This document shows positions 8,365 to 16,795 of a DNA stretch of 64,000 nucleotides, piece after piece. Below the pieces are notes generated by a model. It was not told where the DNA came from and did no database searches. It saw only the letters and a list, made by a program, of their open reading frames with translations. The first letter of the stretch is position 1, and the number at the start of each line of letters is the position of its first letter. The stretch is from Candidatus Obscuribacterales bacterium (GTDB lineage: Bacteria > Cyanobacteriota > Vampirovibrionia > Obscuribacterales > Obscuribacteraceae): NCBI GenBank assembly GCA_020050835.1, contig JAGVKB010000113.1:1-64000 (forward strand), read 5' to 3'. The position numbers were made by a program, and so were the translations under genes.

Positions 8365-9543
8365 ATGCCCCAACTAAACTTTGCTAAATCCCCAGTGCCG
8401 CTATCAATCAGAGGTGGCTGTCTCATAACGCCTCATGAGGAGCGGTTTGCCGATGTCGAAGTCTCAGCCGGTCTGATCGAACAGATAGGCTCGCCTGGGC
8501 TGAAGGAAGGAGCCGGCGCGGAGATACTGATGGCGGAGGGCTGTTTTGTCACCCCTGGGTTGATTGATCTGCAGGTCAACGGTGGACCGGAATGTGATTT
8601 GTGGGACTGTCCCAGCGACGGCAGTCTTACTGCCTTGTGCAAAACTCTGTCCGGCAGCGGCGTGACAGGATTCTTGCCGACCTTGATCACCGACGACATT
8701 GAGCATCTCAAGGAAAAGATGGCCAGGTTGTCAGCCCATTCTGTCAGCAGTCAACGCTCTTTGCTCTCCCTTTGCCCTGGCCAGCCGGCAATAGAGGGAG
8801 GCGCTGCAGCGTTCGCTTACGCTCGCATGTTCGGAGTTCATCTGGAAGGTCCGTTTCTGTCGCCGGCAAGGCCGGGAGTCCACCCCCCGCAGTGGATTAA
8901 ACCGCTGTCGAAATGCTCCGCCGCCGACCTCATCAATGATTCGGTCGCCTTGATTACGCTTGCGCCCGAAACCGACCGGTCAGGGGAAGCAATCAAATTC
9001 CTGCACAGCAAGGGGATTCGAGTTGCGCTCGGTCATTCTGATGCGACGTTCGAGGAAGCAAAAGCTGCTTTTGATCTCGGTGTTACCTTGATGACGCATA
9101 CTTTCAATGCTCTGCCGCCGCTCAAACATCGCGGCGCTGGCGCAGTCGGTGCGGCCTTGCTGGATCCAAGAGTGTTTTGCTGTGTGATTGCCGACGGCTT
9201 GCATGTGGATCCCGCTGTTGTAGAGCTGATTGTAAAAGTGAAGGGTGCGGACAGAACCATTCTGGTAACCGACCGTGCTGCGGTAGGAACGAGTCAGGGC
9301 GGGCTTGTCGGCTCATCATTAATGCTCGATCAAGCGGTGCGCAATCTGGTCGAGTGGAAAGTCGCATCGTTTGCCGATGCGATTAAGATGGCTTGTTGGA
9401 ACCCAGCTTTGGCGCTCGGGATCGAAAAGAAAGTCGGTCAACTGGCCCCTGGCGGGTTGGCCGATCTGGTAGTCTGGGATGCCGAGACGCTTACGGTCAA
9501 AGACGTCATCATCGGCGGCAGACTGCTCGAACGGCGCAAGTAG
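8365..9543 (+). CDS. nagA: N-acetylglucosamine-6-phosphate deacetylase
   Basis: A 392-residue amidohydrolase. Metal and substrate motifs of NagA are in order: TPGLIDLQVNGG near residue 68, VHLEGPFLSPARPGVHP, ALGHSDAT, THTFNALPPLKHRGAGAVG, ILVTD with the catalytic Asp, and the closing GLADLVVWD. It removes acetate from N-acetylglucosamine-6-phosphate in amino-sugar or cell-wall recycling. The usual TDAM motif reads TDRA here, but the Asp is kept. No nagB or PTS gene is adjacent. It converges with a ROK-family sugar kinase that could supply hexose phosphates, so a loose functional link is possible. Confidence 0.93.
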   Translation: MPQLNFAKSPVPLSIRGGCLITPHEERFADVEVSAGLIEQIGSPGLKEGAGAEILMAEGCFVTPGLIDLQVNGGPECDLWDCPSDGSLTALCKTLSGSGVTGFLPTLITDDIEHLKEKMARLSAHSVSSQRSLLSLCPGQPAIEGGAAAFAYARMFGVHLEGPFLSPARPGVHPPQWIKPLSKCSAADLINDSVALITLAPETDRSGEAIKFLHSKGIRVALGHSDATFEEAKAAFDLGVTLMTHTFNALPPLKHRGAGAVGAALLDPRVFCCVIADGLHVDPAVVELIVKVKGADRTILVTDRAAVGTSQGGLVGSSLMLDQAVRNLVEWKVASFADAIKMACWNPALALGIEKKVGQLAPGGLADLVVWDAETLTVKDVIIGGRLLERRK

Positions 9544-9602
9544 TACTACTGGTGGTGACAGTCGGTGCTGTCTGCCGGCTATTTGCTTCCGAATGCGGTA
9601 AT

Positions 9603-10544
9603 CTAGGCGTCTGCGGCGATCCGATCGAGCACGAGCTCGGCGGCGCCCACCATCCCGCCGTTCTTGCCTAGTACGGAGCCTCTGATCTCCATCTTCTCGG
9701 CGATTCGAGGCAGGCAGCGGTCCGAGACCAGCTCGCGCAAAAGCGGATAATCGACAAATTGCTCCATGCCGCCGGTCAATACGAAGCAGTCTGGATCGAG
9801 TGTATGGGCCAGATTGATTAGGCCGGCACAGATATGCTCGTGCCACATGGTAAAAGCCTTTTGGGCTAACAGGTCGCCGTTTTCGACAGCTTCGATGATC
9901 GCTTGATTGGTCAGACTGTCGCCCAGCTCGGCTAATTTGGATTGCTCCGGTTTTACTCCGGCGATCAACTCTTTGCCTGTAGTTAAAAGCCCGCGACCGG
10001 AACCATAAGCTTCCCAGCAATCGAATAATCCGCAGGTGCAGAGACGGCGATTCTCCATCGAGATCTTGATATGCCCACATTCGCCGGCCGCCCAGTGCGA
10101 GCCGCGAAATAGCTTGCCGTCGATGATAATGCCTACTCCGATCCCTGTGCCGAGCGTAACAACGACCAGGCAGTACTTCCCCTTTAAGTCGCTGGCTGTA
10201 AACTCGCCATAAGCCGAAGCATTGGCGTCATTTTCCACATGCACAGGCAGCATGGTCTTTCTTTCTATGATCTTTCGGATCGGTGTGCCTTCCCAGCCTG
10301 GCAAATTGCCGGTCGAACCGATCACCTCGCCTGTATCGACTTTTACGATGCCGGCGGTAGCGATTCCGACGCCGACCAGCACATGCTCTTGCTTGAACTC
10401 GGCAAGGAGGTCGAGGATCGCCTCTACTATCTTGTCCGGACCGCTTGGAGTTGGTCGTTGTTTTACATCGGTAACCAGCCGCTGATCGCAGATGACGGCT
10501 GCGCTCAGCTTCGTGCCACCAAGGTCGATACCAAGGGCCGGCAT
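9603..10544 (-). CDS. ROK-family sugar kinase (glucokinase or N-acetylglucosamine kinase)
   Basis: About 313 residues from the ATG at 10544, where the phosphate-binding LGIDLGGTK starts close to the N-terminus. The open frame continues 18 residues upstream but that part is not family-like. The substrate/catalytic region has ENDANASAYGE and TLGTGIGVGI, followed by the ROK zinc site GECGHIKI and CTCGLFDCWEAYGSG (CxCGxxxCxE type). Members phosphorylate glucose, N-acetylglucosamine or related sugars in the cytoplasm; specificity cannot be fixed by eye. It follows the LptD-like gene on the same strand and converges with nagA. Confidence 0.9.
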   Translation of the reverse strand: MPALGIDLGGTKLSAAVICDQRLVTDVKQRPTPSGPDKIVEAILDLLAEFKQEHVLVGVGIATAGIVKVDTGEVIGSTGNLPGWEGTPIRKIIERKTMLPVHVENDANASAYGEFTASDLKGKYCLVVVTLGTGIGVGIIIDGKLFRGSHWAAGECGHIKISMENRRLCTCGLFDCWEAYGSGRGLLTTGKELIAGVKPEQSKLAELGDSLTNQAIIEAVENGDLLAQKAFTMWHEHICAGLINLAHTLDPDCFVLTGGMEQFVDYPLLRELVSDRCLPRIAEKMEIRGSVLGKNGGMVGAAELVLDRIAADA

Positions 10545-10599
10545 TTTCGTTCTCAAGGTCGAAGGGTTGTTCGGCCGATCCGATCTTTCCACTGACACG

Positions 10600-12693
10600 C
10601 TAAATTCCGCCTAGTTTGCCGGTATCAGGAGCTCCCTTTAGCACCAGTTTGTTTGTGTTGACCGGCGCTTTGTAAAAGACGTTGAAGCCAAATCGGTTGA
10701 AGCCGCTCAGTGTATCGTGCGAAAGCAGAACTTTGAAATCATCAGGACCGATCGCTACCTTAATTGTCTTTTGATACATAGCTTTCGCGTCGAGATTGTA
10801 GCCCACCATGCCACCGACTGTCAGATATCTGCTTAGTCTGATGTCGCCGTTCAGGCTGGTGGAGCGGCTGCCTTGAATGAACTGGTCGAACACGAACGGT
10901 GATTTACCGCTCGTCCCTGATTGGGTATAGCCTCCTTGCAGGCGTAGCCGGTGCAGCCTGACGTCAAGAATTGGACCGACCTGGGCGAGCGCCAGAGTAT
11001 CGCCTGTCGAGTAGCCCTTGATGCCGGCGCCGCCGTATATGAAAAACTTCGTGCCGACGCGATTATCCCCCAAGGAAAAGATCGGCAAAGTGCTCAAAGT
11101 CGCTTGCTCTTGAACACGTAGAGCGAACAGCTTGCCTTGATTGCCTTGCAGGTTGTAAAGCTTCTCGAGGCTGGGAGTTTGATTGAGCAGGTCGGGATCG
11201 TCTTGAGCAAAGCCGGCGGCAGTTCGGAAATTTATGCCGGTGATAAACGGAATGCCGCTGACGCCTTTGTTGTAGACCGCTTCGCCGAGCAGGCGGGCGC
11301 GGCGATAACCGAAGACCCCGTCTTCGAGATAGCGATTGATACCGCTCTGGAGCTTGAAGCGATCGTTGAACTGGTGCTTCGCTTCGGCCACGAGCAGATT
11401 AGAGTTTGTACCGTACGCCAGGCGGACAGTATTCTTCTCATCGATGTACTGGATGCGCGCACCAAACCCGACCGAACGCTTATCGGGATCACCGCTGGCC
11501 AGTGTGCTGCCGCCCAGCTGCAACAAGGGTGCCCAGGAAAAGACTCCGCTTTTGAGGACCCGGCGATTGAACATCGGACCGATGCTTGTACCGCCCATCT
11601 GCATGTTGTTAGCGATCAGCGGAGAGATCGGCACGACTGCTCCGCGCTCTTCTGCTCCCGCCGTTAAGGTCATCTTGGGAAGTGGAATGCCGAAGGAGCC
11701 GAACATGACCTTGCCACCAAATATAGTGATATTGTTGTTCTCTTTGTATCGCTCGTAAACTATCTTTCTGGCCTTGAACTTGAATGACGGATTGGCTGGA
11801 GCATAGGCATCCGGGTGTGCCGTCTGCTCGGAGATCATCTCAGCGGTGCCCATCGGACCGTAATTGGAGTTGTTGAAGAGGTGAAGCGGCTTGGGCAGCT
11901 CAATGCGCGCGTCACGAAAGGCCATGCCAGTCTTGCTGCCCTGTCCCTTCCGAGCGACAACGGTTGTGCCCTGAAGTTCGGTATCCGGCTTAGTGATCAG
12001 ATATTCATCGGAGGTGACCTTGAATTTGAAGGCGCTACCGGTGGTTACCTGCCCGTCGCGGTAGATTCGGACATTGCCTCGAGCGTCGATAGTCTCGTGA
12101 TTTTGATCGTAGAGAATAGTATCGGCCTCGAGTTTGGAGTCTTGCCCGCCGATATAGACCACGGCGTTGCCTGTTCCCAGAAAGGTATTTTTCAACTGGT
12201 CGTATTCGGTGTCATCAGCGACCAGTTGAATAGTGCCCTTGAGAGTGGTGTCAGATCCAATCTCTGTCGCCTCCGAGCTGGTATCTTCAGTTTCAATATT
12301 GCCGAGTTCCGGAGAGATCTTGTCCGGTGCCGGAGCCAGCTTGTTGCCTTTCGCGGCGGCAGCTTCGCTATCGGCCGATATCTCAGCGTCGTATTGAATC
12401 TTATGACTCGGCGCAGCCGACCCTGGTTGGTTTTGAGCTGCCGGAGCAGCTTTGGCAGCGGAAGTAGCCTGGCTGGAGGTTCGGGAAGTATCGATTTTTG
12501 GAATGAGCGGAATCAACATCGTTCCACGTGAAGGTTGAAAGTCAGTCGGTTTAGTTGCGGCCGGCGCCGATAATGTCTGGCCGCTCAACAACGCAACTGT
12601 TACCGCCAGGAAGAGCGTTCGACTGGCAGTGCCAGTAAGAGAATTGCGGCGCAGAGAACCCGCCGAATTCCTGGACGCTTGTGAATCACTCAT
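10600..12693 (-). CDS. LptD/OstA-like outer-membrane protein with LptA-like domain
   Basis: A 697-residue secreted protein. Residues about 20-46 are a signal peptide and are followed by a long Ala/Ser/Pro-rich linker. Residues about 150-240 form an OstA/LptA-like beta-jellyroll (TIQLVADDTEYDQLKNTFLG, SKLEADTILYDQNHETIDA, GNVRIYRDG). The rest is a long alternating beta pattern suited to an outer-membrane barrel, ending near GFNVFYKAPVN. Cyanobacteria carry LptD-like proteins of this general plan (DUF3769 type). A role in lipopolysaccharide or other lipid export to the outer leaflet is inferred, and it supports a diderm envelope. A promoter lies at 12818-12845. Confidence 0.8.
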   Translation of the reverse strand: MSDSQASRNSAGSLRRNSLTGTASRTLFLAVTVALLSGQTLSAPAATKPTDFQPSRGTMLIPLIPKIDTSRTSSQATSAAKAAPAAQNQPGSAAPSHKIQYDAEISADSEAAAAKGNKLAPAPDKISPELGNIETEDTSSEATEIGSDTTLKGTIQLVADDTEYDQLKNTFLGTGNAVVYIGGQDSKLEADTILYDQNHETIDARGNVRIYRDGQVTTGSAFKFKVTSDEYLITKPDTELQGTTVVARKGQGSKTGMAFRDARIELPKPLHLFNNSNYGPMGTAEMISEQTAHPDAYAPANPSFKFKARKIVYERYKENNNITIFGGKVMFGSFGIPLPKMTLTAGAEERGAVVPISPLIANNMQMGGTSIGPMFNRRVLKSGVFSWAPLLQLGGSTLASGDPDKRSVGFGARIQYIDEKNTVRLAYGTNSNLLVAEAKHQFNDRFKLQSGINRYLEDGVFGYRRARLLGEAVYNKGVSGIPFITGINFRTAAGFAQDDPDLLNQTPSLEKLYNLQGNQGKLFALRVQEQATLSTLPIFSLGDNRVGTKFFIYGGAGIKGYSTGDTLALAQVGPILDVRLHRLRLQGGYTQSGTSGKSPFVFDQFIQGSRSTSLNGDIRLSRYLTVGGMVGYNLDAKAMYQKTIKVAIGPDDFKVLLSHDTLSGFNRFGFNVFYKAPVNTNKLVLKGAPDTGKLGGI

Positions 12694-12817
12694 GCTCTAC
12701 TCCCTGCTATTTTTTTGGAATACACATTCAACGACGAAGGTATTCCGTTCAAAGTTGCCGCCGAGCGCTTGACTACGTGCGCTCTGGCAACTGCGGATGT
12801 CAACACTCGATAAACAT

Positions 12818-12845
12818 ACTATAGGATAGATGCGCGTGAATTCAA
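12818..12845 (-). promoter_or_regulatory. Promoter candidate for the LptD-like gene
   Basis: Minus-strand TTGAAT (12845-12840) and TATAGT (12823-12818) are separated by 16 bases. The start point would be about 115 bases before the ATG at 12693, giving a rather long leader. Confidence 0.45.
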
Positions 12846-13121
12846 GATATGGTGCATGAATTATACAGAAGCGAACGAGTCCTAAAGTCTGGAATGGCGC
12901 AGTCTGACCGGAGCCTTGCACCGGTGCTGTTTGATTGAATTGTCCCTAGGCTACGCTTCCCGGAGATATCGCGGTTGCATGCGTCTTTGTAAACTTTAAA
13001 AGCGATAACCTGAGCGCGCGCCGGTAGGACCCAATTTATCGGCATTTGCAGCATGTCAGCATGATACTTGGGCTGTTCCTAGCGTAGTCTTTGCATGAAC
13101 AATTTGTCATCTGAACCTCGA

Positions 13122-13149
13122 TTGGATAAGGCTTGGTTTACTCTGTAAT
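13122..13149 (+). promoter_or_regulatory. Promoter candidate for the alcohol dehydrogenase operon
   Basis: TTGGAT (13122-13127) and TGTAAT (13144-13149) with a 16-base spacer, ending 26 bases before the ATG at 13176. No clear Shine-Dalgarno site follows, so the leader would be short. Confidence 0.4.
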
Positions 13150-13175
13150 TTCATCTCTTTGTACTGGCTTTCGTA

Positions 13176-14339
13176 ATGCAGCCGTTCACATTCCATGCTC
13201 CGACCAGAATCACTTTCGGTGCCGACACTGCCAGTAGTGCCGGCGAGTTTGTCAAGGAGCTGGGTGGAACCAGGACGCTAATCGTCACTGATGCCAATCT
13301 TATGAAAGCTGGCTTGCTAGATAAGATTCTGTCGTCGTTTAAAGATGACGGTCACTTCGAGCCGGTGATTTTCAGCGATGTTCCTGCCGATTCAGATGTT
13401 CCTTGCGTGAAGCAGGCGGCCCAACTTGCGATCGAGTCCAGATGCGACAGCCTGTTAGCCGTGGGCGGCGGTTCCGTGATCGATACCGCAAAAGTAGTCA
13501 ATATCTGCCTGACTTATGGCGGTGATCTGCTTGACTATCAAGGATTGAACAATCTCCCGTCGCGACTTCATCCATTACTTTGCATTCCAACCACGGCCGG
13601 AACCGGTTCGGAAGTTTCGCTCGTGGCGATGATTAAAGATCACGCCGAAGGTAAAAAGTTGCTTTTCGGCAGTCGATTACTTGCTCCCGATTCCGCCATC
13701 CTCGATCCGGCACTGCTACTGTCGTTACCGCCCAGACTGACTGCCGGCACAGGGTTAGATGCCCTTACGCACTGTCTCGAAGCGCTTGCTGCAGTCTCTA
13801 CCTCCTCGTCGCTGACGGATTCGCTGTCGATCGAAGCGATGAAGATGATCTTCGCGAATTTAGAACGTGCTACTACGGATGGTGCCAATCTTGAGGCGCG
13901 ATCTAATATGCTGGTAGCCAGCACGATGGCCGGATTAGCATTTACAAATGCCGGTGTCGGAATCGTGCACGCGATGGCTCATGCCACCGGTGGCAGATAC
14001 GGTACGCACCATGGAATCACTAATGCTGTCTTTCTGCCGTATGGTCTCGACTTTAATCGCATGGCGATCGCTCCGAAGTATGCATATGCGGCACGGCAGC
14101 TGGGTATAACTAATTCGACTGACGATGCGAAGGGGGCTGACGAGCTGATTCGGGTGGTTGTTAGTTTGATTGAACGATGTGGCTTGCCTTCCTGTTTGAA
14201 AGATCTCGGCGTTCCGGAGTTTTCTGAGGTTGATTTAGAGGAGCTCGCCGAACAAGCTATAACGGATCCTGCCATAATGTTTAATCCGCGAGAGGCATCG
14301 GCCGAAGATATCATCAATATATATAAGAGGGCGTATTAA
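13176..14339 (+). CDS. Iron-containing (group III) alcohol dehydrogenase
   Basis: A 387-residue group III dehydrogenase. The NAD(P) motif GGGSVIDTAK is at residues 97-106, and IPTTAGTGSEV follows. Metal ligands fit the family: Asp195, His199, His265 and His279, matching Asp196/His200/His263/His277 of E. coli FucO. It would interconvert an alcohol or diol and an aldehyde with NAD(P)H. The stop overlaps the start of the SCP2-domain gene (TAATG), and a PfkB kinase follows after 21 bases, so the three look like one operon. Substrate unknown. Confidence 0.93.
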   Translation: MQPFTFHAPTRITFGADTASSAGEFVKELGGTRTLIVTDANLMKAGLLDKILSSFKDDGHFEPVIFSDVPADSDVPCVKQAAQLAIESRCDSLLAVGGGSVIDTAKVVNICLTYGGDLLDYQGLNNLPSRLHPLLCIPTTAGTGSEVSLVAMIKDHAEGKKLLFGSRLLAPDSAILDPALLLSLPPRLTAGTGLDALTHCLEALAAVSTSSSLTDSLSIEAMKMIFANLERATTDGANLEARSNMLVASTMAGLAFTNAGVGIVHAMAHATGGRYGTHHGITNAVFLPYGLDFNRMAIAPKYAYAARQLGITNSTDDAKGADELIRVVVSLIERCGLPSCLKDLGVPEFSEVDLEELAEQAITDPAIMFNPREASAEDIINIYKRAY

Positions 14340-14752
14340 TGTCGGTTTTCGGCAACTCAGATGAATTGAAGAATGTGATGTTGACCCTGTGGGGCAGAAT
14401 TAAGACCGATGCCGATATGTCGGAAAAACTGTTGCGTTCCAGGTTGCTAGTGCAGTTCCGTTACCGGGATCCCGAAGGTCTTTTGACTGTCGATGCAAGC
14501 GATGGTGTCGAGCTCAAGTTGATCTGGGGGCGCTTCGATCAGAAGCCGGTAATCGAGATGGCGATGAAAGCAGATATCGCTCATGAGTTTTGGATGGGGC
14601 GCATCAGTGTGCCGGTAGCAATTTTGACCGGTAAGATGGTGTCCAAGGGACCGACGCCGAAAGCGTTAGCTTTGTTGCCAGTAATTCGACCGGCTTTCGA
14701 CTTCTATCCTGATGTTGTTCACGAAGTTGCTGGTGAAGGTGCGAGAAAGTAG
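14339..14752 (+). CDS. SCP2 sterol-binding-domain protein
   Basis: A 137-residue protein with the SCP2 lipid-binding fold over most of its length. It has an amphipathic N-terminal helix, then GVELKLIWGRFDQKPVIEMAM and the end pattern FWMGRISVPVAILTGKM, GPTPKALALLPVIRPAF. Small single-domain SCP2 proteins bind acyl chains or acyl-CoA in the cytoplasm. Its start overlaps the dehydrogenase stop by one base, so translation is probably coupled. The link suggests that the dehydrogenase may act on a lipid-derived or hydrophobic alcohol/aldehyde; this is an inference. Confidence 0.8.
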   Translation: MSVFGNSDELKNVMLTLWGRIKTDADMSEKLLRSRLLVQFRYRDPEGLLTVDASDGVELKLIWGRFDQKPVIEMAMKADIAHEFWMGRISVPVAILTGKMVSKGPTPKALALLPVIRPAFDFYPDVVHEVAGEGARK

Positions 14753-14773
14753 TAGGATTTACGATTTCAGCTC

Positions 14774-15760
14774 ATGGCTTTTGTCACAATCGGCGAGTTG
14801 GTTGTTGATTGGTTGAGTGCGACGGCCGGTCAAAGCCTGCTGGAGTCCGGCAGCTACTATCGATGTTTGGGTGGCAATGCCAGCAATGTTGCTGTCGGGC
14901 TTAGCCGTTTGGGAGGCTCCGTCAGACTTCTGGGCAAGCTGGGCGATGACATCAATGGGCAGTTTCTGACCAGTGTGCTTGCTCGCGAAGGTGTTGACGT
15001 GAGCAAGATAGTCAAGGATGAGCGCTATCCGACCGCTCAATGCTTTTGCCTGACCGGCTTGGACGGCGGGCACTCTTATCACAACTGGCCAAGACCGAAT
15101 GCCGCTCAAATGCTTTCATGTAAGGACTTCAGCGCCGCAGATCTCAACGGCGCACGTTTTCTGCATACCACCGGTCTGTCCTGCACTCATGATCCGCGCC
15201 GAGCTGCCATTAGCAGGGCTGTTGACATTGCAATTGAGCTCGATGCGCTGGTCTCCTTCGATGCTGGCTTTCCCACCGGCGAAGATACTGCCGTGCGACG
15301 CTCATTCGAGCAGATGATGGATAGCGCACATGTCCTGAAAGTCAATCTGCCCGAGTTGCGTTTCTGGTCGCAAGCGCAGTTAGGGGAATCGGCCTGCGAG
15401 ATGGCGCGTCGAATGTTTAGCATTTATCGACCGATTGTGCTCGTAGCTACCTTGGGCGCCGAAGGATCGCTCGTCGTGACCGACCGTCAACTAACTGCCT
15501 GCCCGCCGCTTGCGGTCGACTCCGTCGATGAGATCGGCGCCGGCGATGGATTCATCTCAGGGTTCTTATACAAGCTCTGGGAATTACTCGGAGATGAAGC
15601 ATCGCCAGCTGGATTGCGCAAGCTCAGCCGGCAGCAACTGGCTGATGCCGGCCGGTTCGGCAACGCGGTGGGAGCGCTGGTGACTCGACGGGTAGGGGCG
15701 ATTGATGGTTTGCCAGCCAAGGCGGAAGTAAGCATGCTCTTGAGCGGTTCTGTAAAATAG
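14774..15760 (+). CDS. PfkB-family carbohydrate kinase
   Basis: A 328-residue ribokinase-like protein. The N-terminal GGNASNVAVGLSRLGG (sugar-binding), the central GDDINGQFL, and the C-terminal anion-hole motif DEIGAGDGFISGFLY with the catalytic Asp are all present. It phosphorylates a sugar or sugar-like alcohol; fructose or 2-keto-3-deoxygluconate are possible but not shown by the sequence. It is the third gene of the dehydrogenase/SCP2 run. Confidence 0.9.
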   Translation: MAFVTIGELVVDWLSATAGQSLLESGSYYRCLGGNASNVAVGLSRLGGSVRLLGKLGDDINGQFLTSVLAREGVDVSKIVKDERYPTAQCFCLTGLDGGHSYHNWPRPNAAQMLSCKDFSAADLNGARFLHTTGLSCTHDPRRAAISRAVDIAIELDALVSFDAGFPTGEDTAVRRSFEQMMDSAHVLKVNLPELRFWSQAQLGESACEMARRMFSIYRPIVLVATLGAEGSLVVTDRQLTACPPLAVDSVDEIGAGDGFISGFLYKLWELLGDEASPAGLRKLSRQQLADAGRFGNAVGALVTRRVGAIDGLPAKAEVSMLLSGSVK

Positions 15761-15890
15761 CAACAAAAATCTTGCGAAATTGCTAGAGCCTACGTGGGCC
15801 AGTCGCCGGTGTTCGCGATTGCTCATTCCCATAAAATGATACAGCTGTTAGACTTAGCGTTGGAGCTTGATGTTGCAGGAGGTCCTGCCG

Positions 15891-16022
15891 ATGATCAATA
15901 ACCTGAAGTACCTCGTTAATGATCTGTCTAACTTAACGGTTGCATTGCTCATTTTGATTGCGCTGGTTTCCATCTTTGTATTCGTCAAGGTGTTTAAGTC
16001 GGATTTTTCAGAGTTGGATTGA
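15891..16022 (+). CDS. Small single-pass membrane protein, 43 residues
   Basis: A short gene with a strong AGGAGG site 8 bases before ATG. The product starts MINNLKYLVNDLSNLT, continues as one hydrophobic helix (about residues 16-34, ending FVFVKVFK) and closes with the acidic tail SDFSELD. This is a credible one-helix inner-membrane protein with the tail in the cytoplasm. The ribosome-binding site sits inside a perfect 6-base inverted repeat (15875-15888, GCAGGA/TCCTGC), which could hide it in RNA. It lies between the PfkB gene and the convergent yedF. No family is recognised. Confidence 0.65.
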   Translation: MINNLKYLVNDLSNLTVALLILIALVSIFVFVKVFKSDFSELD

Positions 16023-16137
16023 GCCGACAGCGGTGCGTGGAGCTGTCACTGACTTGACGGATCAACTTTCGACATAAATGGGGTCATGCCTGGCATCAGA
16101 TTACCGGCTCGGTGTAGACGCTTGCTTGAAAGCGTTG

Positions 16138-16779
16138 TTAGGGCGAGATTACCTTTTCGGCAGCGAAGAGATACTCCACGATCGCAAACATGTTCGTGAT
16201 CTGGTCTTTGGCAATCACATCTTTTAATCCATAGAACTCGACGCAAAGTCCGCAGGCTAGTACTTCGCAACCGTTTGCTTTGAAATCTTGCAAAACTTTG
16301 AGCGCCGGCGAATCAGCTGCCATCAGCCGCACGCCAGTATTGGCCATTAGAATCGCTCGCGGTTGGTGCCCGGTCTCGAGCACGCTTTGAAGGAAGAGGC
16401 TGAGCAGCGTCTTACTGAATTCAGCGTCGCCATCACCGAAGGTATCCTTAGCCAGAAAGATTACCTCTGCCGTTTTCTGACTGCTGTCTGCCAGCGATGA
16501 TTCAGCTGGCTTAGCTGCGGGTTGTCCGTGTTTTTCGGATGACCGGCTTAACTGAGCATCAGATTGACCGCGTTCGATTACTACTTGGAAGTATCCCTCT
16601 TTTGGTAAGGCAGTAACGGTTGCTTTGAGCGAGCGAGAAAGTCTGCTCAAGTTGTTGACACACACTTGATCGTCAACCAGCGCTTCGACCTTCAGGATCG
16701 ATTGGTCGTCGAGCAAGCGTTTTGTTCGCAAGACCGGCTCCGGGCAGGTAAGACCTCTAAGATCGATTCTCTCTTCCAT
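16138..16779 (-). CDS. yedF: YedF-type TusA/DsrE fusion of selenium metabolism
   Basis: About 213 residues from the ATG at 16779. The N-terminal TusA/SirA domain has RGLTCPEPVLRTK with the CPxP motif. A linker follows, and then a DsrE/DsrF-like domain (VIFLAKDTFGDGDAEFSKTLL, ILMANTGVRL, CGLCVEFYGL with a Cys pair). This two-domain form is the putative sulfur/selenium carrier YedF, which in many genomes sits next to selD. It lies 16 bases after selD on the same strand, so one operon is likely. A longer in-frame start at 16857 overlaps selD and lacks family similarity. Confidence 0.88.
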   Translation of the reverse strand: MEERIDLRGLTCPEPVLRTKRLLDDQSILKVEALVDDQVCVNNLSRLSRSLKATVTALPKEGYFQVVIERGQSDAQLSRSSEKHGQPAAKPAESSLADSSQKTAEVIFLAKDTFGDGDAEFSKTLLSLFLQSVLETGHQPRAILMANTGVRLMAADSPALKVLQDFKANGCEVLACGLCVEFYGLKDVIAKDQITNMFAIVEYLFAAEKVISP

Positions 16780-16795
16780 CGGTACTTCCCTCCGT

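Larger units (their letters stand above)
12694..13175. other. Divergent intergenic region between the LptD-like and alcohol dehydrogenase genes
   Basis: These 482 bases hold no convincing gene. They contain divergent promoter candidates (12818-12845 minus, 13122-13149 plus) and a perfect 10-base palindrome, GCACCGGTGC, near 12918. No tRNA-like T-arm or hairpin with a U-run was found. Confidence 0.5.
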
